A stretch of DNA of 64,000 bases from Gillisia sp. (GTDB lineage: Bacteria > Bacteroidota > Bacteroidia > Flavobacteriales > Flavobacteriaceae): NCBI GenBank assembly GCA_024635655.1, contig JAGXIL010000085.1:1-64000 (forward strand), read 5' to 3'. The notes under the pieces were generated by a model, which was not told the origin of the DNA, did not search any database, and saw nothing but the letters and a program-made list of their open reading frames with translations. Below are positions 17,292-26,803 of the stretch, in pieces. The stretch's first letter is position 1. Each line of letters begins with the position of its first letter. Position numbers and translations under genes: made by a program.

Positions 17292-17906
17292 ATGAGGAAA
17301 ATCATTTTTGTTGTACTTCTATTATTGGTTGCTTTCTTTGCCTGGAAATATTTTGAAGCCAGGGACAGCCAACGGGATCAATTGGTTGAAAGTACGGATC
17401 TGATCCAGAAGCAAATCAAAAATGTTGGAAAATTAGTGGTTACAGAAGGTAATTTTGCACAGGTGTACTCTTACAATGATTCTAAAAAGTTTTACCTGGA
17501 TGTCCTTTCTGCCCGAAAAAAGGCCCTTATTATAGTCAATGCAGATGTAACCGTAGCCTACGATCTCAGCAAGTTGCAAACCGAAGTAGATCCTGAAACA
17601 AAAACGGTTACCATCACTTATATTCCGGATGAAGAAATTGCCATTAATCCTAATATTCAATATTATGATGTTACCCAGGATTATTTAAACCAGTTTGAGG
17701 CCAAAGATTATAACCGTATCCAGGAGCGGATCAAGAAATCATTAATGGAAAAGATCGAGAAATCTACCATAAAATCCAATGCGAAGAACAGGTTGGTAAG
17801 TGAACTGCAAAAGATATATATCCTCACAAATTCTATGGGCTGGACCCTTGAATACAATGGCAACACCATAAGCAGCTCTGAGGCGATGGAGTCTATAAGG
17901 CTTTAA
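17292..17906 (+). CDS. DUF4230 domain protein
   Basis: A 204-residue protein with an N-terminal transmembrane helix (IIFVVLLLLVAFFAWKYF) and a DUF4230 domain: LIQKQIKNVGKLVVTEGNFA, then KKALIIVNADVTVAYDLSKL, TVTITYIPDEEIAINPNIQY and a helical C-terminal half. The family is common in Bacteroidota and Firmicutes; function not known. It is probably anchored with the domain outside the cytoplasm. The 226 bases after it, up to the convergent hydroxylase gene, show no gene or clear terminator. Confidence 0.87.
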   Translation: MRKIIFVVLLLLVAFFAWKYFEARDSQRDQLVESTDLIQKQIKNVGKLVVTEGNFAQVYSYNDSKKFYLDVLSARKKALIIVNADVTVAYDLSKLQTEVDPETKTVTITYIPDEEIAINPNIQYYDVTQDYLNQFEAKDYNRIQERIKKSLMEKIEKSTIKSNAKNRLVSELQKIYILTNSMGWTLEYNGNTISSSEAMESIRL

Positions 17907-18132
17907 ATTTTCCTGCCTGTTGCTTTGATTTTCCGCCGGCAGCAATTCAAAAAATTATCCGGTGAAGGATTATGAACTTCACTTCAAAATTTTTGGTTGA
18001 ATTATTTCTGGTGGTGAAAATCCAGGATACTCTAAATATTTTGTCTTTCCCAAATTCACAAGCTTACCTTACATATTTTAATCTTTACCAGGAATTGGCT
18101 ATTAAGAATCAAGGAATGTTACTTATACAGCC

Positions 18133-19890
18133 TTATTCATTTACTAAACAGGACTCGATCATTTCAATTCCTCCATCAATTAAATGACCCACTTCCGGGC
18201 GATCCTTTTTTATTTGTTCCAGGTGTTCCTTTACATTTGCAGCTAATTGCAGTTCCCGCCCTATAACAAGTTCATAGATCTCTACAGGCAGGAGCCAGTC
18301 ATTGGGATGATATTTTTTGACCAGGTCAAAGGCTGCATTTAGCGAAAATTTTGCATTCTCCCCATTCCTGATATTGCTTACCGATTCATATAAGGCTTCA
18401 AGTTCCTGTCTTTCGGGTGTTTTCTTGCTTTTAATTGTGGTGCTTGACGGCGTATGCGTGATAAGATCAAAGGAAAGAGGATCTGCAGGTCCTGCGAAAG
18501 CAGATACCACCTCTTTTCCTATGGCCATATCATATTTTCCCCATTCGGGTTTAAACAGAACTTCATCAAAATAGGTGACGCTGCAGTTTTTCAGGCTTAT
18601 CAAAATAATCTTTCCCTGTAAGTTTCTGCTGCCTGTTATAATTTCACCTTTTACAATTATTCCACCTTCAAATTCAAAAGAGATATTTTCTCCCTCATAA
18701 ATATCATAAGCCCTTAGATCTCGTGGGCTCATATCCTCAATTGCCAAATTTATGCCTTTGAGTTTACCCACAGGGGAACCAAAACCATCGGGATGATTGT
18801 AGGTGGCATGACCTACAAGCTCCTTTTCGCGATTAGCCAATGCTGTTTTTCCTGTAGTTTGAAAATACATGGGTTCACCCTGGTGCTCAATCACACGGGA
18901 AAATTCTCCTGAAATCTGGAGTCCGGTGCTGAGCTCTATAGTACCAATATTCTTAGAGTTAATTAATTTATTTAAGCCTTCCAAACCTCCGGTTCGAAGA
19001 GCCATGGTGTTTGCAAATTCTTCCAGTACCAGGCTAAGGTGGGCAAAATCGGGAGTGACATAAAGCTGGGGTTGTGGTTTTGTAATATCAAAATCCTGAT
19101 TGGCAGCATCCAGGCTGTAAGGGATTTTCTTTACTTTATCTGTCATGCACCAGGCGCTTTCTCCAATGGAGGATAATAATCCGGCACCATATATTTTGGG
19201 ATCCTCAGGGGTGCCTATTAAACCGTACTCAACAGTCCACCAATGAAGATTTCTTATTTGAGCCATCTCACTTTGTTCTCCCATGTTGTTTTGGAGATAA
19301 TCTACCTTTTCTTCAGCTTTTTTGATCTCTTCTTCCGGCGTGTCCTCTGCTTCTTTAATGATGGATAAGTGACGAATAGCTTCGTACATTTCATAATCTT
19401 TTCCGCTGGAGATAGCTTTACAACCTATTTCTCCAAAGCGTCTAAGATATTCAGCGTATTCCGGATTGGCGATAATAGGAGCGTGGCCAGCACCTTCGTG
19501 AATAATATCCGGAGCCGGGGTGTATTCTATATGGTCTAGCTGGCGAATGTCACTGGCGATCACCAGTACATTATAAGCCTGAAATTCCATGAAAGCGGCC
19601 GGGGGAATAAATCCGTCTACAGCAACCGCTGCCCATCCTATTTCCTTTAGGATGCGGTTCATTCCGTACATGTTGGGTATCTTATCAATGGAGATCCCGG
19701 TTTGTTTTAAACCTTCGAGATAAGAATTGTGAGCAACCTTACTTAAGTAGTCAACATTCTTACGCATTACATATCGCCATACCGCCTGATTTATAGCATT
19801 GTATTCCTCATAATTCTGCGGTTTGATAAACTGCTGTAAATGGGCAGGCAGTCTATCCAGAATTTCATTTGATTCTATTTTTTCCAACAT
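18133..19890 (-). CDS. Aromatic amino acid hydroxylase (phenylalanine 4-monooxygenase type), long form
   Basis: A 585-residue protein. The N-terminal half is the pterin-dependent hydroxylase fold: iron-binding HEGAGH in APDIIHEGAGHAPII (about residue 130) and the third ligand in HWWTVEYGLIG (about 213-223), with SSIGESAWCM after it. From about residue 330 a further 250 residues without resemblance to the animal regulatory domain follow; such long forms are known in Bacteroidota. The expected reaction is phenylalanine to tyrosine with tetrahydrobiopterin and oxygen. The start at 19890 is preferred because CATTTTTG, one mismatch to TAnnTTTG, sits just upstream and the longer frame adds only hydrophobic residues. 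Confidence 0.88.
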   Translation of the reverse strand: MLEKIESNEILDRLPAHLQQFIKPQNYEEYNAINQAVWRYVMRKNVDYLSKVAHNSYLEGLKQTGISIDKIPNMYGMNRILKEIGWAAVAVDGFIPPAAFMEFQAYNVLVIASDIRQLDHIEYTPAPDIIHEGAGHAPIIANPEYAEYLRRFGEIGCKAISSGKDYEMYEAIRHLSIIKEAEDTPEEEIKKAEEKVDYLQNNMGEQSEMAQIRNLHWWTVEYGLIGTPEDPKIYGAGLLSSIGESAWCMTDKVKKIPYSLDAANQDFDITKPQPQLYVTPDFAHLSLVLEEFANTMALRTGGLEGLNKLINSKNIGTIELSTGLQISGEFSRVIEHQGEPMYFQTTGKTALANREKELVGHATYNHPDGFGSPVGKLKGINLAIEDMSPRDLRAYDIYEGENISFEFEGGIIVKGEIITGSRNLQGKIILISLKNCSVTYFDEVLFKPEWGKYDMAIGKEVVSAFAGPADPLSFDLITHTPSSTTIKSKKTPERQELEALYESVSNIRNGENAKFSLNAAFDLVKKYHPNDWLLPVEIYELVIGRELQLAANVKEHLEQIKKDRPEVGHLIDGGIEMIESCLVNE

Positions 19891-19967
19891 AGTGATAGGT
19901 ATTACGGATGTATAAAGGTACAAAAATGCACCGGGAAATAACAATGGGCGATCCGGGCTAAAAACAA

Positions 19968-19992
19968 AAAAGCCTCCTAAAAAGGGAGGCTG
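19968..19992 (-). terminator. Intrinsic terminator after the DUF4136 gene
   Basis: AGCCTCC and GGGAGGCT pair around TAAAAA with A and T tracts on either side. It separates the DUF4136 lipoprotein gene from the hydroxylase gene. Confidence 0.85.
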
Positions 19993-20000
19993 AAAATTTT

Positions 20001-20543
20001 TTATCTTCTAATTTCCGGGGGATACTTTTTAAGGATCTTACCAACGATCTTGTTGATACGTTTTTGCTTACGGTCAACATCTGTAGCCAGAGCTGCAGTT
20101 CCCATTCCCTGCCAAACAAGTTCTTTGTCCTCTGCATCAATAAAATCAAGGTAGAGGGTTCCATCACTGGTTCGGTTTACGGTATTGTTACCGGCTCCCC
20201 AATACCAAGGGTGCCATCCCCAACCATATCCCATTCCCATCATATTGTTTTGATAGATATTGATATTTTCATTGGTTTTGGTGAAAATACTAACCAACAG
20301 GTCCGGATCTTCAGATTTTGTAAAGCCTTTGGCGGCCATTTCTTCTTCTATGGCCCTAAGGATCCTTTTCTTATCAAGGTCAGATATCTCAGCCTTGTCA
20401 ATGCCCGGTTTAAAGAAGGCATAAGTGTTGTACTGTCCAAAGTTAACTTGTTGATCATAATCTGATGCTACCCTTACAGAGCTACATGAAGTCATAACAA
20501 CTGCCAACAATAGTAGTACGGCGGTAATTTTTAAACTTTTCAT
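20001..20543 (-). CDS. DUF4136 domain lipoprotein
   Basis: A 180-residue lipoprotein: signal MKSLKITAVLLLLAVVMTSC with lipobox Cys20, then the DUF4136 domain (SDYDQQVNFGQYNTYAFFKP, RILRAIEEEMAAKGFTKSED, PDLLVSIFTKTNENINIYQN), a Gly/Trp/His-rich insert (GMGYGWGWHPWYWGAG) and a closing region TLYLDFIDAEDKELVWQGMG. Members are periplasmic or outer-membrane lipoproteins of unknown function. It lies 24 bases downstream of the hutU stop and may be on the same transcript. Confidence 0.87.
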   Translation of the reverse strand: MKSLKITAVLLLLAVVMTSCSSVRVASDYDQQVNFGQYNTYAFFKPGIDKAEISDLDKKRILRAIEEEMAAKGFTKSEDPDLLVSIFTKTNENINIYQNNMMGMGYGWGWHPWYWGAGNNTVNRTSDGTLYLDFIDAEDKELVWQGMGTAALATDVDRKQKRINKIVGKILKKYPPEIRR

Positions 20544-20567
20544 AAATCAGGTTTTTAAGTTGTGGTC

Positions 20568-22592
20568 TTATTCTAAAAATAGGGAATCTTCCACAATATT
20601 CGGTACAGTAATTTTCATTTTTGGCTCCAGTTCCATGGCACGGGTAATAGAAAATATTGCTTCTTTATTTCTTGCCCAGGAACGTCTCGCCAAACCATTA
20701 TTTACATCCCAGAATAACATAGAACGCAACCTCTTTTCAGACTCATTAGAACCATCAATAACCATACCGAATCCGCCATTAATTACTTCTCCCCAACCAA
20801 CTCCGCCGCCGTTATGGATGCTCACCCAGGTGGCTCCTCTAAAGGAATCGCCAATGACATTTTGTATAGCCATATCGGCTGTGAACTGTGATCCGTCATA
20901 GATATTTGAAGTTTCGCGGTAAGGAGAATCTGTTCCGGAAACATCGTGATGATCCCGTCCTAGGATCACCGGTCCCAACTTTCCCTGTGCAATGGCATCA
21001 TTAAAGGCTGTGGCTATTTCTATTCTTCCCAGGGCATCTGCATATAGGATCCTGGCTTTGGAACCTACTACCAGGTTATTCATTTTAGCACTTTTGATCC
21101 AGTGGATATTGTCCTGTAACTGAGATTGAATTTCCTGTGGTGCCTTTAATTTAAGTTTTTCCAGAATCTCAGTAGCGATGGCATCAGATTGATCAAGATC
21201 CTTTTGCTCCCCCGAGGCACATACCCATCGGAATGGCCCAAAGCCGTAGTCAAAGCACATAGGCCCCATAATATCCTGAACATAGGATGGATAGGCCCAG
21301 CCTTTTTCAGCTTCCTTATCTGAAGGGGCACTGGTAAAATCCCCTTTTTCATTTTTGAAGATCTTAGCACCGGCGCGGGCGGCCTCAAGTAAAAATGCAT
21401 TTCCGTAATCAAAGAAATAGGTGCCTTTTTTAGCGTGATTGTTGATAGCCTCCGTTTGTCTGCGAAGACTTTTTTTCACTTCTTCCTTAAACTTCTCAGG
21501 TTCCCCGGCCATCATCCGGTTTGCCTCTTCCAGGTTCATTTCCACCGGGTAATAACCGCCTGCCCAGGGATTGTGTAAGGAAGTTTGATCACTTCCCAGG
21601 TCGATCTTAATATTTTCCTTATCAAAATGCTCCCAGACCTCTACGATATTTCCCTGGTAGGCAATGGACACTACTTCTTTTTCTTCTTTGGCTTTTCTTA
21701 CCCTTGCGGCCAGCGCATCAAGATCTTTGATCACTTCATCTACCCAGCCCTGAGAATGACGGGTGTGAACCGCTTTTGGATTAACTTCAGCGCAAACGGT
21801 AATGCATCCTGCAATATTTCCTGCTTTGGGTTGTGCCCCGCTCATACCCCCAAGGCCTGAGGTAACAAATAAAGCCCCGTCATTTTGCTGCTTTCCAATT
21901 ATCCGTAGGGCATTTAATACGGTAATTGTGGTGCCATGTACTATCCCCTGGGGCCCAATGTACATATAACTGCCTGCAGTCATTTGCCCGTACTGGGTAA
22001 CTCCCAGGGCATTAAATTTCTCCCAGTCATCCTGCTTTGAATAATTGGGGATCATCATCCCGTTGGAAACTACTACCCGTGGGGCGTTGGTATGGGAAGG
22101 AAAAAGTCCCAACGGATGCCCTGAATAAATGACCAGGGTTTGGTCATCCTCCATTTCGGCCAGATATTTCATCACCAGCAGGTACTGAGCCCAGTTCTGA
22201 AAAACAGCTCCGTTGCCTCCGTATGTGATCAGCTCCTGCGGATGTTGAGCAACATCAGGGTTAAGGTTGTTCTGGATCATAAGCATAATCGCCTTGGCCT
22301 GAAGGCACTTTCCCGGGTATTCTTCAACAGGCCGGGCTAACATTTCGTAATCAGGAATGAACCTGTACATATATATCCTTCCGTAGGTTTGCAGCTCTTC
22401 TCTAAATTCCTTCAGCAAGGTTTTATGATGAGCAGGTTTAAAATATCTCAGCGCGTTTCGTAAAGCAAGAATTTTTTCCTGTTTATTTAAAATGTCCTTA
22501 CGTTTGGGAGCATGGTTGGCAGAGGGATCAAAATTTGATCCCGAAGGTAGCTTCTCAGGGATTCCCTGTAAGATTTGCGCTTTAAAATTCAT
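20568..22592 (-). CDS. hutU: Urocanate hydratase
   Basis: A 674-residue protein with typical urocanase features: TYGGNGAVFQNWAQYLL (about 123-139), SGLGGMSGAQPKAGNIAGC (NAD-binding region, about 243-261), HTRHSQGWVDEV, and the C-terminal HNGGGVGWGEVINGGFGM. It is longer than the roughly 555-residue E. coli type, as in other Bacteroidota. It converts urocanate to imidazolone propionate, the second step of histidine breakdown. The other hut genes (hutH, hutI, hutG) are not in the window, so here it is a lone hut gene. Confidence 0.95.
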   Translation of the reverse strand: MNFKAQILQGIPEKLPSGSNFDPSANHAPKRKDILNKQEKILALRNALRYFKPAHHKTLLKEFREELQTYGRIYMYRFIPDYEMLARPVEEYPGKCLQAKAIMLMIQNNLNPDVAQHPQELITYGGNGAVFQNWAQYLLVMKYLAEMEDDQTLVIYSGHPLGLFPSHTNAPRVVVSNGMMIPNYSKQDDWEKFNALGVTQYGQMTAGSYMYIGPQGIVHGTTITVLNALRIIGKQQNDGALFVTSGLGGMSGAQPKAGNIAGCITVCAEVNPKAVHTRHSQGWVDEVIKDLDALAARVRKAKEEKEVVSIAYQGNIVEVWEHFDKENIKIDLGSDQTSLHNPWAGGYYPVEMNLEEANRMMAGEPEKFKEEVKKSLRRQTEAINNHAKKGTYFFDYGNAFLLEAARAGAKIFKNEKGDFTSAPSDKEAEKGWAYPSYVQDIMGPMCFDYGFGPFRWVCASGEQKDLDQSDAIATEILEKLKLKAPQEIQSQLQDNIHWIKSAKMNNLVVGSKARILYADALGRIEIATAFNDAIAQGKLGPVILGRDHHDVSGTDSPYRETSNIYDGSQFTADMAIQNVIGDSFRGATWVSIHNGGGVGWGEVINGGFGMVIDGSNESEKRLRSMLFWDVNNGLARRSWARNKEAIFSITRAMELEPKMKITVPNIVEDSLFLE

Positions 22593-22727
22593 AGGAAGTG
22601 ATGTTATAATGCTATTCTCATTTTAACAAAATTAAGATTACTTATTATAAATACTCCTGCATTTCACTATTTTTACCCGGGCAAATTTAAAGATCAATTT
22701 TTTACTCCTAATTTTTAAAACCTGTAT

Positions 22728-23186
22728 ATGAAAAACCTTTTGCTAATAATGCTTACTTTCTTATTGTTCACAAGTTGCAAAACAACAGAAGAAGATAATG
22801 AAGCCAATGATCGCATGGAAGAATATGCCGAAAATCCTCAACGAGAGAATGAACCTGCACCCCGGGTCTCGCTGGATTGGGAAGGAACCTATAGTGGAGT
22901 ATTGCCTTGTGAAGATTGTACTGGCATCGAAACCTATCTTACCATAGAGGAAGATCTGTCTTATGAATTGGTGCAGCGCCGGGTGAAAACTATTGACACT
23001 GAAAGTGAAGAAAAGGAAACCAGCGGTACGTTTTCATGGAATGGGCAGGGAACAGCCATTTCTTTACCTGCTTTGGAGGGGGAGCTGAGCCTTGAGATTG
23101 GCGAGTTCTATTTAATTCCTCTGGATTCAAACGGAAATGAGATCCCTGCAGAACCCGGAAACAATTTTCGGTTACTTAAACAATAA
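22728..23186 (+). CDS. NlpE-like lipoprotein
   Basis: A 152-residue lipoprotein with signal MKNLLLIMLTFLLFTSC and an NlpE N-terminal-type domain: WEGTYSGVLPCEDCTGIETY (about 50-69), including the CxxC pair, followed by ETSGTFSWNGQGTAISL. In E. coli NlpE is an outer-membrane sensor for copper and adhesion stress acting through Cpx; in Bacteroidota there is no Cpx system, so only the fold and envelope location are inferred. It is transcribed divergently from hutU. Confidence 0.85.
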   Translation: MKNLLLIMLTFLLFTSCKTTEEDNEANDRMEEYAENPQRENEPAPRVSLDWEGTYSGVLPCEDCTGIETYLTIEEDLSYELVQRRVKTIDTESEEKETSGTFSWNGQGTAISLPALEGELSLEIGEFYLIPLDSNGNEIPAEPGNNFRLLKQ

Positions 23187-23194
23187 TTAATTGA

Positions 23195-23365
23195 TTACCT
23201 AAAGGTGTCAGTCTTTTTATCATAGCCATAAGGACAATGCCGGCAGCCGCTTTTGCAGCAGTATCCCCTTTTAAGGTGATATTGCTCTGTAAAGCATCTG
23301 TATCCTTCCGGAGTTAAATAATAATCTCCTTCTTCCAGAGGTATGTTTTTCTTGGGGAATTCCAT
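23195..23365 (-). CDS. DUF5522 domain protein, small Cys-rich
   Basis: A 56-residue protein, MEFPKKNIPLEEGDYYLTPE followed by a Cys-rich end (RGYCCKSGCRHCPYGYD). Four cysteines and a histidine in this stretch suggest metal binding. The pattern matches DUF5522 as I remember it; function unknown. The start at 23365 is supported by a TACTTTTG element four bases upstream, which would give a leaderless message beginning close to this ATG. It is antisense to and convergent with the NlpE-like gene, ending 8 bases from it. Confidence 0.8.
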   Translation of the reverse strand: MEFPKKNIPLEEGDYYLTPEGYRCFTEQYHLKRGYCCKSGCRHCPYGYDKKTDTFR

Positions 23366-23369
23366 GCTG

Positions 23370-23377
23370 CAAAAGTA
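23370..23377 (-). promoter_or_regulatory. -7 element of the DUF5522 gene (leaderless)
   Basis: On the minus strand TACTTTTG matches TAnnTTTG exactly and ends four bases before the ATG at 23365, so transcription would begin at or near the start codon. Confidence 0.55.
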
Positions 23378-23397
23378 CAAATTCTTACATTTAATTC

Positions 23398-23727
23398 ATG
23401 ATCCTCATCGTTAACAAATATCTATTAGGAAAGGGTTTTAAGGGGATCAGCCTTTGGCCCTTTGTAGTGTTGCGCCACAGGAAGGATGCTAAGGACCCGG
23501 TATTCATAAACCACGAGCGTATACATCTTAAGCAGCAGCAGGAGCTTCTGGTCCTGCCGTTTTATTTGCTTTATTTATCGGAATTTGGTTTGCGGTTCAT
23601 AAAGTACCGCAATGTTTATAAAGCCTACCGGAACATATCTTTCGAACGGGAAGCCTATGAAAATGAATTGGATCTGGAGTATTGTAAAACTCGTAAATTA
23701 TGGGGTTTTAGAAAATTCTTCTATTGA
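23398..23727 (+). CDS. Hypothetical protein with H-E-x-x-H motif
   Basis: A 109-residue protein of unknown family. It carries FINHERIHLKQQQELLVLPF (about 39-58), where HERIH resembles the HExxH zinc motif and is followed by a hydrophobic helix, and later SFEREAYENELD, whose Glu could be a third ligand as in M56/M48-like peptidases. It is much shorter than those enzymes. I cannot assign a function. It overlaps the frame of the following PLP enzyme's upstream region and is probably co-transcribed with it. Confidence 0.72.
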   Translation: MILIVNKYLLGKGFKGISLWPFVVLRHRKDAKDPVFINHERIHLKQQQELLVLPFYLLYLSEFGLRFIKYRNVYKAYRNISFEREAYENELDLEYCKTRKLWGFRKFFY

Positions 23728-23780
23728 AAAATATGAAGGCAGCGATTTCCTTCCCAAATGCTTTTTTTGAATCTTGCAGA

Positions 23781-24731
23781 ATGAACGAAATGCTGAATTT
23801 TAATCTAAAAGCTTCTCCCATTCAACTGATAGGGAAATTCGGAAATTTTAATGTTTCGTTGTATGTAAAAAGGGAAGACCTCCTGCATCCTGAAGTTTCG
23901 GGAAATAAATTCAGAAAATTAAAGTACAATCTACAAGCTGCACAAGATCAAAACCACAAGACGCTTCTTACTTTTGGAGGTGCTTTTTCAAATCACATTT
24001 CAGCAGTTGCGGCTGCGGGAAAGATGCTGGGGTTTAAAACCATTGGAATAATAAGGGGAGAAGAGCTGGAAAAGGACCTTCAGCAAACGCCAGATCAAAA
24101 TCCTACTTTGAAGTTTGCCAAATCACAGGGAATGCGTTTTAAATTTATAAGCAGAAGCCAGTACCGGGAAAAAGAAAGTGAAGGATTTTTGGTGTCTCTT
24201 AAAAGCGAGTTTGGGGATTTTTATTTAATTCCGGAAGGAGGAACAAATGCGCTTGCGGTTAAAGGTTGTGAAGAAATTCTCACCGAAAACGATTCCGCAT
24301 TTGATATTATTTGCTGTCCCGTAGGAACCGGGGGAACCATTGCAGGAATAATAAACACATCCCGGGATAATCAAAAAGTAATGGGATTTCCGGCACTTAA
24401 AGAAAACTTTTTACATCATGAAATTTCTGCCTACACCTCCGGGGGAAATTGGGAGCTGCAAAGGGATTATCATTTTGGCGGCTATGCTAAAATGAGTCTG
24501 GAATTGGTCTTATTTATAAATGATTTCCAAAAGAAATACCACATTGCTTTAGATCCCGTTTATACAGGCAAAATGTTTTTTGGTATTTTTGATATGATCC
24601 AAAAATCGGCTTTTCCTCAAAATTCCCGTATTTTAGCAATTCATACGGGAGGATTACAGGGCACTGCCGGTATGAATATGCTGTTACAAAAGAAAAATTT
24701 ACCGCAAATTGATGTTGAAGATGAGAAGTAA
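23781..24731 (+). CDS. D-cysteine desulfhydrase / ACC deaminase family PLP enzyme
   Basis: A 316-residue fold-type II PLP enzyme. The PLP lysine lies in SGNKFRKLKYNL (about 40-51), the substrate loop in GGAFSNHISAVAAAG, and the phosphate-binding loop in GTGGTIAGI (about 191-199). Closest in character to D-cysteine desulfhydrase (DcyD) and ACC deaminase homologues; the substrate cannot be told apart by eye. In-frame starts at 23733 and 23781 are possible; 23781 begins directly at the conserved N-terminus (LNFNLKASPIQLI). Its end overlaps the next gene by 11 bases. Confidence 0.85.
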   Translation: MNEMLNFNLKASPIQLIGKFGNFNVSLYVKREDLLHPEVSGNKFRKLKYNLQAAQDQNHKTLLTFGGAFSNHISAVAAAGKMLGFKTIGIIRGEELEKDLQQTPDQNPTLKFAKSQGMRFKFISRSQYREKESEGFLVSLKSEFGDFYLIPEGGTNALAVKGCEEILTENDSAFDIICCPVGTGGTIAGIINTSRDNQKVMGFPALKENFLHHEISAYTSGGNWELQRDYHFGGYAKMSLELVLFINDFQKKYHIALDPVYTGKMFFGIFDMIQKSAFPQNSRILAIHTGGLQGTAGMNMLLQKKNLPQIDVEDEK

Positions 24732-25500
24732 ACACTTGTGTATCCTGATTTTATCTGTACTTTTTGCCACTTCCTGCGGCAGTAAGAAAAAAACAGTTTC
24801 TCAACAAAATGACCGAAATGTTGCACCGGCCGGTATTCCACGAAACGGAGATCTTCCGGTTACCAGATATGCCGATATAGTAGATAATTACATCGCCGAA
24901 TTTGCTGAGATTGCACAGGAAGAGATGCGTTTATACAATATTCCGGCAAGTATTACCCTGGCACAGGGGATCCTGGAGTCTGGTGCCGGAAGAGGAGATC
25001 TCACCCGGCGGGCCAATAACCATTTTGGTATTAAATGCCATGAGTGGCAGGGAGATAAGGTCTATCACGATGATGACCGAAGAAAAGAATGCTTCAGAAA
25101 ATACAACGATCCTAAATATTCTTACCGGGATCATTCTTTGTTCTTATCAGAACGAAAGCGGTATGCGGCCCTGTTTAAACTTGATATTGACGATTACAAA
25201 GGATGGGCTAAGGGGTTGAGAGCAGCAGGATATGCGACAGACCGGCTTTATCCAAGAAAATTAATTGATCTAATTGAAAGATATGAGCTCTACAATTACG
25301 ATTCAGAAATTACAAGCAATCATTCCCGAAGAGCACCTGTTGCTAAAATAGGGGGTAAAACTCATTATGTTAAGAAAGGGGATACGCTATATTCTATTGC
25401 AAGAAGATATAATGTATCTGTTGAAGACCTGCAAAGGTTTAATAATTTAAGAGACACTTCCATTTCCATTGGTCAGGAACTATCGGTAGAGCTCAAATAA
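24721..25500 (+). CDS. Glucosaminidase with LysM domain, lipoprotein
   Basis: A 259-residue lipoprotein (signal [19 protein letters not shown]). The GH73-type glucosaminidase domain spans about residues 55-190, with the catalytic glutamate in [16 protein letters not shown] and [10 protein letters not shown] after it. A single LysM domain ends the protein ([20 protein letters not shown] and following). It should cleave the glycan strand of peptidoglycan. The ATG at 24721 lies inside the end of the preceding gene and gives a proper signal peptide. It precedes hemL by a few bases, so all four genes from 23398 on look like one transcript. Confidence 0.93.
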   Translation: MRSKHLCILILSVLFATSCGSKKKTVSQQNDRNVAPAGIPRNGDLPVTRYADIVDNYIAEFAEIAQEEMRLYNIPASITLAQGILESGAGRGDLTRRANNHFGIKCHEWQGDKVYHDDDRRKECFRKYNDPKYSYRDHSLFLSERKRYAALFKLDIDDYKGWAKGLRAAGYATDRLYPRKLIDLIERYELYNYDSEITSNHSRRAPVAKIGGKTHYVKKGDTLYSIARRYNVSVEDLQRFNNLRDTSISIGQELSVELK

Positions 25501-25504
25501 AAAA

Positions 25505-26794
25505 ATGATGATGTATAAAAGAAGTAGTGAACTATTTGCCGAGGCAAAAAAGGTAATTCCCGGTGGGGTTAATTCTCCTGTTCGGGCTTTTAATGCCGTG
25601 GGTGGAGATCCCATTTACATTGAACGTGCTGAAGGGGCATATTTATATGACAGTGACGGAAACCGTTATATTGATTATATTAATTCCTGGGGGCCAATGA
25701 TCCTGGGTCATGCGTACCCACCTGTAGTTGATGCAGTTATTGAAAAAGCAAAATTGGGTACATCCTTTGGAACACCTACTGAAGTGGAAACTAAAATTGC
25801 TGAGCTGGCAATAAAAATGGTTCCCAATGTTGACAAGATCAGGTTCGTGAATTCGGGAACAGAGGCTTGTATGAGTGCAGTAAGGCTTGCCCGCGGATTT
25901 ACATCCCGGGAAAAGATCATCAAATTTGCAGGCTGTTATCACGGTCACAGCGATTCTTTTTTGATCCAGGCGGGGAGTGGTGCTATTACCTTTGGAACTC
26001 CCAACAGTCCCGGAGTAACCCAGGGCACAGCAAAAGACACCTTACTTGCTACCTTCAATGATCTGGAAAGTGTGAGGCTATTGGTAGAAGCTAATAAAGA
26101 CGAAGTGGCGTGTATCATTCTTGAGCCGGTTGCGGGAAATATGGGATGTATTCCTCCTCAAAATGGATTCCTTGAAGGATTGCGCAGGTTGTGTGATGAA
26201 AATGATATTCTATTGCTGTTTGATGAAGTTATGACCGGTTTTCGGCTTGCACCCGGTGGGGTACAGGAAAGGTTCGGAGTACCGGCTGATATTGTGATGT
26301 TTGGAAAAGTCATTGGCGGTGGTTTACCGGTAGGCGCATTTGCAGCCCGATCAGAAATAATGGACTTTCTGGCCCCAATAGGACCTGTGTACCAGGCAGG
26401 GACCCTAAGCGGAAATCCACTGGCCATGGCTGCAGGATTGGCCATGCTTACCGAGCTGGACCAAAACCGAAACATCTTCAAAAGCATTGATGAAAAAACC
26501 GCGTATTTACATAAAGGAATAGAAACTGCTTTGGCAAAACATGAGGTAAAGCATACCATTAACCGATTAGGTTCGATGATCTCGATACATTTTTGTGAGA
26601 CTGAAGTGGTGGATTTTGCTTCGGCAGTACATGGTAACAATCACACTTTCAAAGAATTTTTCCACGGGATGCTGGAAAACGGGATCTATATAGCTCCCAG
26701 TGCTTTCGAAACCTGGTTTATTACAGATGCCCTCTCTTATGAAGATCTGGACAAAACCATAGAAGTGGTTGAAAAGATAGCCAGAGATCTTTAG
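25505..26794 (+). CDS. hemL: Glutamate-1-semialdehyde 2,1-aminomutase
   Basis: A 427-429 residue class III aminotransferase-fold protein. [13 protein letters not shown] near the start and [30 protein letters not shown] and the PLP lysine in [16 protein letters not shown] (about 256-271) are diagnostic of HemL. It makes 5-aminolevulinate, the C5-pathway entry to haem. Three ATG codons in a row (25505, 25508, 25511) leave the exact start open. It follows the glucosaminidase gene with a gap of 4-10 bases. Confidence 0.97.
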   Translation: MMMYKRSSELFAEAKKVIPGGVNSPVRAFNAVGGDPIYIERAEGAYLYDSDGNRYIDYINSWGPMILGHAYPPVVDAVIEKAKLGTSFGTPTEVETKIAELAIKMVPNVDKIRFVNSGTEACMSAVRLARGFTSREKIIKFAGCYHGHSDSFLIQAGSGAITFGTPNSPGVTQGTAKDTLLATFNDLESVRLLVEANKDEVACIILEPVAGNMGCIPPQNGFLEGLRRLCDENDILLLFDEVMTGFRLAPGGVQERFGVPADIVMFGKVIGGGLPVGAFAARSEIMDFLAPIGPVYQAGTLSGNPLAMAAGLAMLTELDQNRNIFKSIDEKTAYLHKGIETALAKHEVKHTINRLGSMISIHFCETEVVDFASAVHGNNHTFKEFFHGMLENGIYIAPSAFETWFITDALSYEDLDKTIEVVEKIARDL

Positions 26795-26803
26795 AAAAAC
26801 TAT

